Of a DNA stretch of 64,000 nucleotides, positions 62,573 to 64,000 are shown one piece after another (the first letter of the stretch is position 1; every line of letters begins with the position of its first letter). The notes under the pieces are model-generated. The model ran no database searches, was not told the DNA's origin, and saw only the letters and a program-made list of their open reading frames with translations. The position numbers were made by a program, and so were the translations under genes. The stretch comes from Methylophilus glucosoxydans (lineage in GTDB: Bacteria > Pseudomonadota > Gammaproteobacteria > Burkholderiales > Methylophilaceae). Location: NCBI RefSeq assembly GCF_042676145.1, contig NZ_JBHTJW010000002.1, positions 124,001 through 188,000 on the forward strand, written 5' to 3'.

Positions 62573-63193
62573 TAGACTTCTCAAAGTCGGCCAAACATTC
62601 TCCAATATCTTGCGTTGCGCATTCACATTAGGATGTAACCCATCCTCCAGCACCAGATCGCTATGCCCGCTGATGCCATCCAGAAAAAACGGGATAAAAG
62701 GCGTTTTATATTTTTCTGATAAATCCAGGTAAACCGCCTTAAAACCATTGGTGTATTTCGGGCCATAATTCGGTGGAATAAACATCCCTAGCAAGACCAC
62801 CTGCGCATTGATCTGCTTGCTGGCGTGAATCATCTTTTCAAGGTTACTCTTCATTGCATCCAGTGGTAAGCCGCGCAGGCCATCATTGGCGCCTAGTTCT
62901 ATCACGACGATACTGGGTTTAAACTGTTGAAGTGCCGCAGGTAATCTGCTGAGTCCGCCAGCGGTGGTTTCACCGCTAACACTGGCGTTGGCAACTTCGT
63001 AGGGCAATTGGTTGTCTTTTAAACGTTGCGCGACCAGATTCACCCAGCCTTGCTCTTTAGGGATGCCATAGGCGGCGGATAGGCTGTCTCCAAATACCAG
63101 TATTGTTTGTTTGGAAGTTGTCTCTGCCATGGCCAAGTGGCTAAACAACAAAGCAGGTAACACGATCAATAAATGAAGAAATCGGAACATCAT
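62555..63193 (-). CDS. Arylesterase / TesA-like SGNH hydrolase
   Basis: The 212-residue protein has a signal peptide (hydrophobic residues 4-21, cleavage predicted after ALAMA-type LAMA at about 23), so it is periplasmic. The SGNH blocks are complete: FGDSLSAAYG with the nucleophile Ser, the Gly of block II, ELGANDGLRG with Asn, and EDGLHPN with Asp and His. It resembles E. coli TesA (thioesterase I/lysophospholipase L1). A second ATG lies 3 nt inside. It is divergent from the YbbA-type ABC gene with only 2 nt between their starts, as in the tesA-ybbA locus. Confidence 0.93.
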   Translation of the reverse strand: MMFRFLHLLIVLPALLFSHLAMAETTSKQTILVFGDSLSAAYGIPKEQGWVNLVAQRLKDNQLPYEVANASVSGETTAGGLSRLPAALQQFKPSIVVIELGANDGLRGLPLDAMKSNLEKMIHASKQINAQVVLLGMFIPPNYGPKYTNGFKAVYLDLSEKYKTPFIPFFLDGISGHSDLVLEDGLHPNVNAQRKILENVWPTLRSLLAKSR

Positions 63194-63195
63194 TA

Positions 63196-63903
63196 ATGCA
63201 AAGCCCTTATGCCGTTGAAGCGGTATCGTTAAGTAAATCGGTTGTCAGCAATGATACAACACTCCCCATTTTGGCTGGTTTGAATCTGGCCGTGCCCCAG
63301 GGGGAGCGGCTGGCAATTATTGGCAGCTCGGGGTCGGGTAAATCGACATTGCTGGGATTACTGGCTGGATTGGACACGGCAACCAGCGGAAAAGTCCTGA
63401 TTGCCGGTGAAGATATCGGCCAGATGGATGAAGATGGCCGTGCGGCGATGCGTGCCAGATACATGGGCTTTGTCTTTCAATCATTCCAGTTGCTGGGTTC
63501 ACTGACCGCGTTGGAAAACGTGATGCTGCCATTGCAGCTGGCGGGACAGCGGGATGCGCAGGCGATCGCCATCGCTGCTCTCGACAGTGTAGGTCTGGCA
63601 GCACGGGCCACGCATTACCCAAAACAATTGTCGGGTGGCGAGCAGCAGCGGGTGGCGATCGCCAGGGCGTTTGCAGCCAAGCCTTCGATTTTATTCGCTG
63701 ATGAGCCAACCGGTAACCTGGATGTGGCGACCGGCGAGGCGATTATCAAATTGTTATTCGATTTAAACGCCAAGAGCGGCACCACGCTGGTGCTGGTCAC
63801 GCACGATATGAATCTGGCGAGGCGTTGCCAGCGCGTGTTGAATTTGCAGGGTGGGGTGCTCAGTGAGATCACGATAGCCGACACGCAGGCAGGGGCGCAT
63901 TAA
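63196..63903 (+). CDS. ybbA: ABC transporter ATP-binding protein, YbbA-like
   Basis: The 235-residue ATPase has Walker A GSSGSGKST near residue 40, the Q-loop (FQSFQLLGSLTALENV), the signature LSGGEQQRVAIARA near 145 and Walker B ILFADEP. It resembles the LolD/YbbA branch of the macrolide-exporter family (MacB type). Its gene overlaps the permease start by one base (TAATG). It is divergent from the arylesterase gene. Confidence 0.93.
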   Translation: MQSPYAVEAVSLSKSVVSNDTTLPILAGLNLAVPQGERLAIIGSSGSGKSTLLGLLAGLDTATSGKVLIAGEDIGQMDEDGRAAMRARYMGFVFQSFQLLGSLTALENVMLPLQLAGQRDAQAIAIAALDSVGLAARATHYPKQLSGGEQQRVAIARAFAAKPSILFADEPTGNLDVATGEAIIKLLFDLNAKSGTTLVLVTHDMNLARRCQRVLNLQGGVLSEITIADTQAGAH

Positions 63904-64000
63904 TGCTGGCCTTCTCCATTGCTTGGCGTCAGTGCCGCAGCCTGTGGTCTTCGGGTGAAATCCGCGTATTGCTGTTTGCGCTAATCCTGGCGGTGACGGC
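63903..64000 (+). CDS. ABC transporter permease, YbbP/FtsX-type, N-terminus (runs off right edge)
   Basis: Only the first 32 codons are in the window. They read MLAFSIAWRQCRSLWSSGEI and then a hydrophobic stretch VLLFALILAVTA, the expected first membrane helix of an FtsX/MacB-like permease partner of YbbA. The start overlaps the ybbA stop by one base. The assignment rests on this context. Confidence 0.8.
   Translation, partial: MLAFSIAWRQCRSLWSSGEIRVLLFALILAVT

Overview
The window looks like the replication-origin region of a betaproteobacterial chromosome. The gene order glmS-glmU, atp operon, parB-parA-rsmG-mnmG, mnmE-yidC-yidD-rnpA-rpmH, dnaA-dnaN-gyrB, together with an Anbu cluster and the rph-rdgB block, fits the Nitrosomonadales. 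Methylophilaceae is my best guess, made from protein resemblance and gene order only. Genes left of dnaA run mostly leftward, and dnaA, dnaN and gyrB run rightward, as expected around oriC. The dnaA-dnaN gap has DnaA boxes and a very AT-rich stretch and is the best origin candidate. Three exact 16-bp parS palindromes lie in mnmG, in mnmE and between dnaN and gyrB. A fourth near-exact site lies in a thioredoxin-like gene about 17.5 kb from the proposed origin.

Layout. 1-2.2 kb: glmU-glmS (UDP-GlcNAc synthesis). 2.2-9.5 kb: the complete nine-gene F-type ATP synthase operon with a recognisable promoter and terminator. 9.5-18.7 kb: chromosome partition, tRNA modification, ribosome and membrane-protein biogenesis genes, interrupted by a rightward cytochrome c / cytochrome b pair. 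18.7-24.3 kb: origin and replication genes. 24.4-29.8 kb: a cation/proton antiporter, a hypothetical gene, an alpha/beta-hydrolase-like protein whose catalytic residues appear lost, an SDR with a divergent LysR regulator, and a YiiD-type thioesterase.

29.9-38.3 kb: an unusual type I restriction-modification locus, hsdR-hsdS-[AAA/DUF4143 ATPase]-hsdM. HsdS carries a C-terminal extension of about 215 residues. Four phased 23-bp direct repeats stand in front of the ATPase, and a palindromic repeat set stands in front of hsdM. 38.3-44.8 kb: a catalase-related protein, a 50-residue protein, an isochorismatase-like hydrolase, a pirin with a divergent LysR, and a GGDEF-EAL protein. 44.8-54.1 kb: recG, spoT, rpoZ and gmk, with gmk overlapping the last gene of an Anbu (ancestral proteasome-like) cluster of ATP-grasp, alpha-E, transglutaminase and Anbu genes. 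54.2-60.6 kb: yicC, a Ser/Thr kinase and PP2C phosphatase pair, rph, rdgB, a small conserved-looking gene and recQ. 60.7-62.5 kb: a small defence cluster (HigBA-type toxin-antitoxin plus an AbiTii-like protein) bounded by hairpins. 62.5-64 kb: an arylesterase and a divergent YbbA/YbbP-type ABC transporter that runs off the right edge.

No tRNA, rRNA, CRISPR array, transposase or integrase was recognised. The strongest candidates for something undescribed are the composite type I R-M locus with its repeat-controlled ATPase, and the junction of the Anbu cluster with gmk-rpoZ-spoT.
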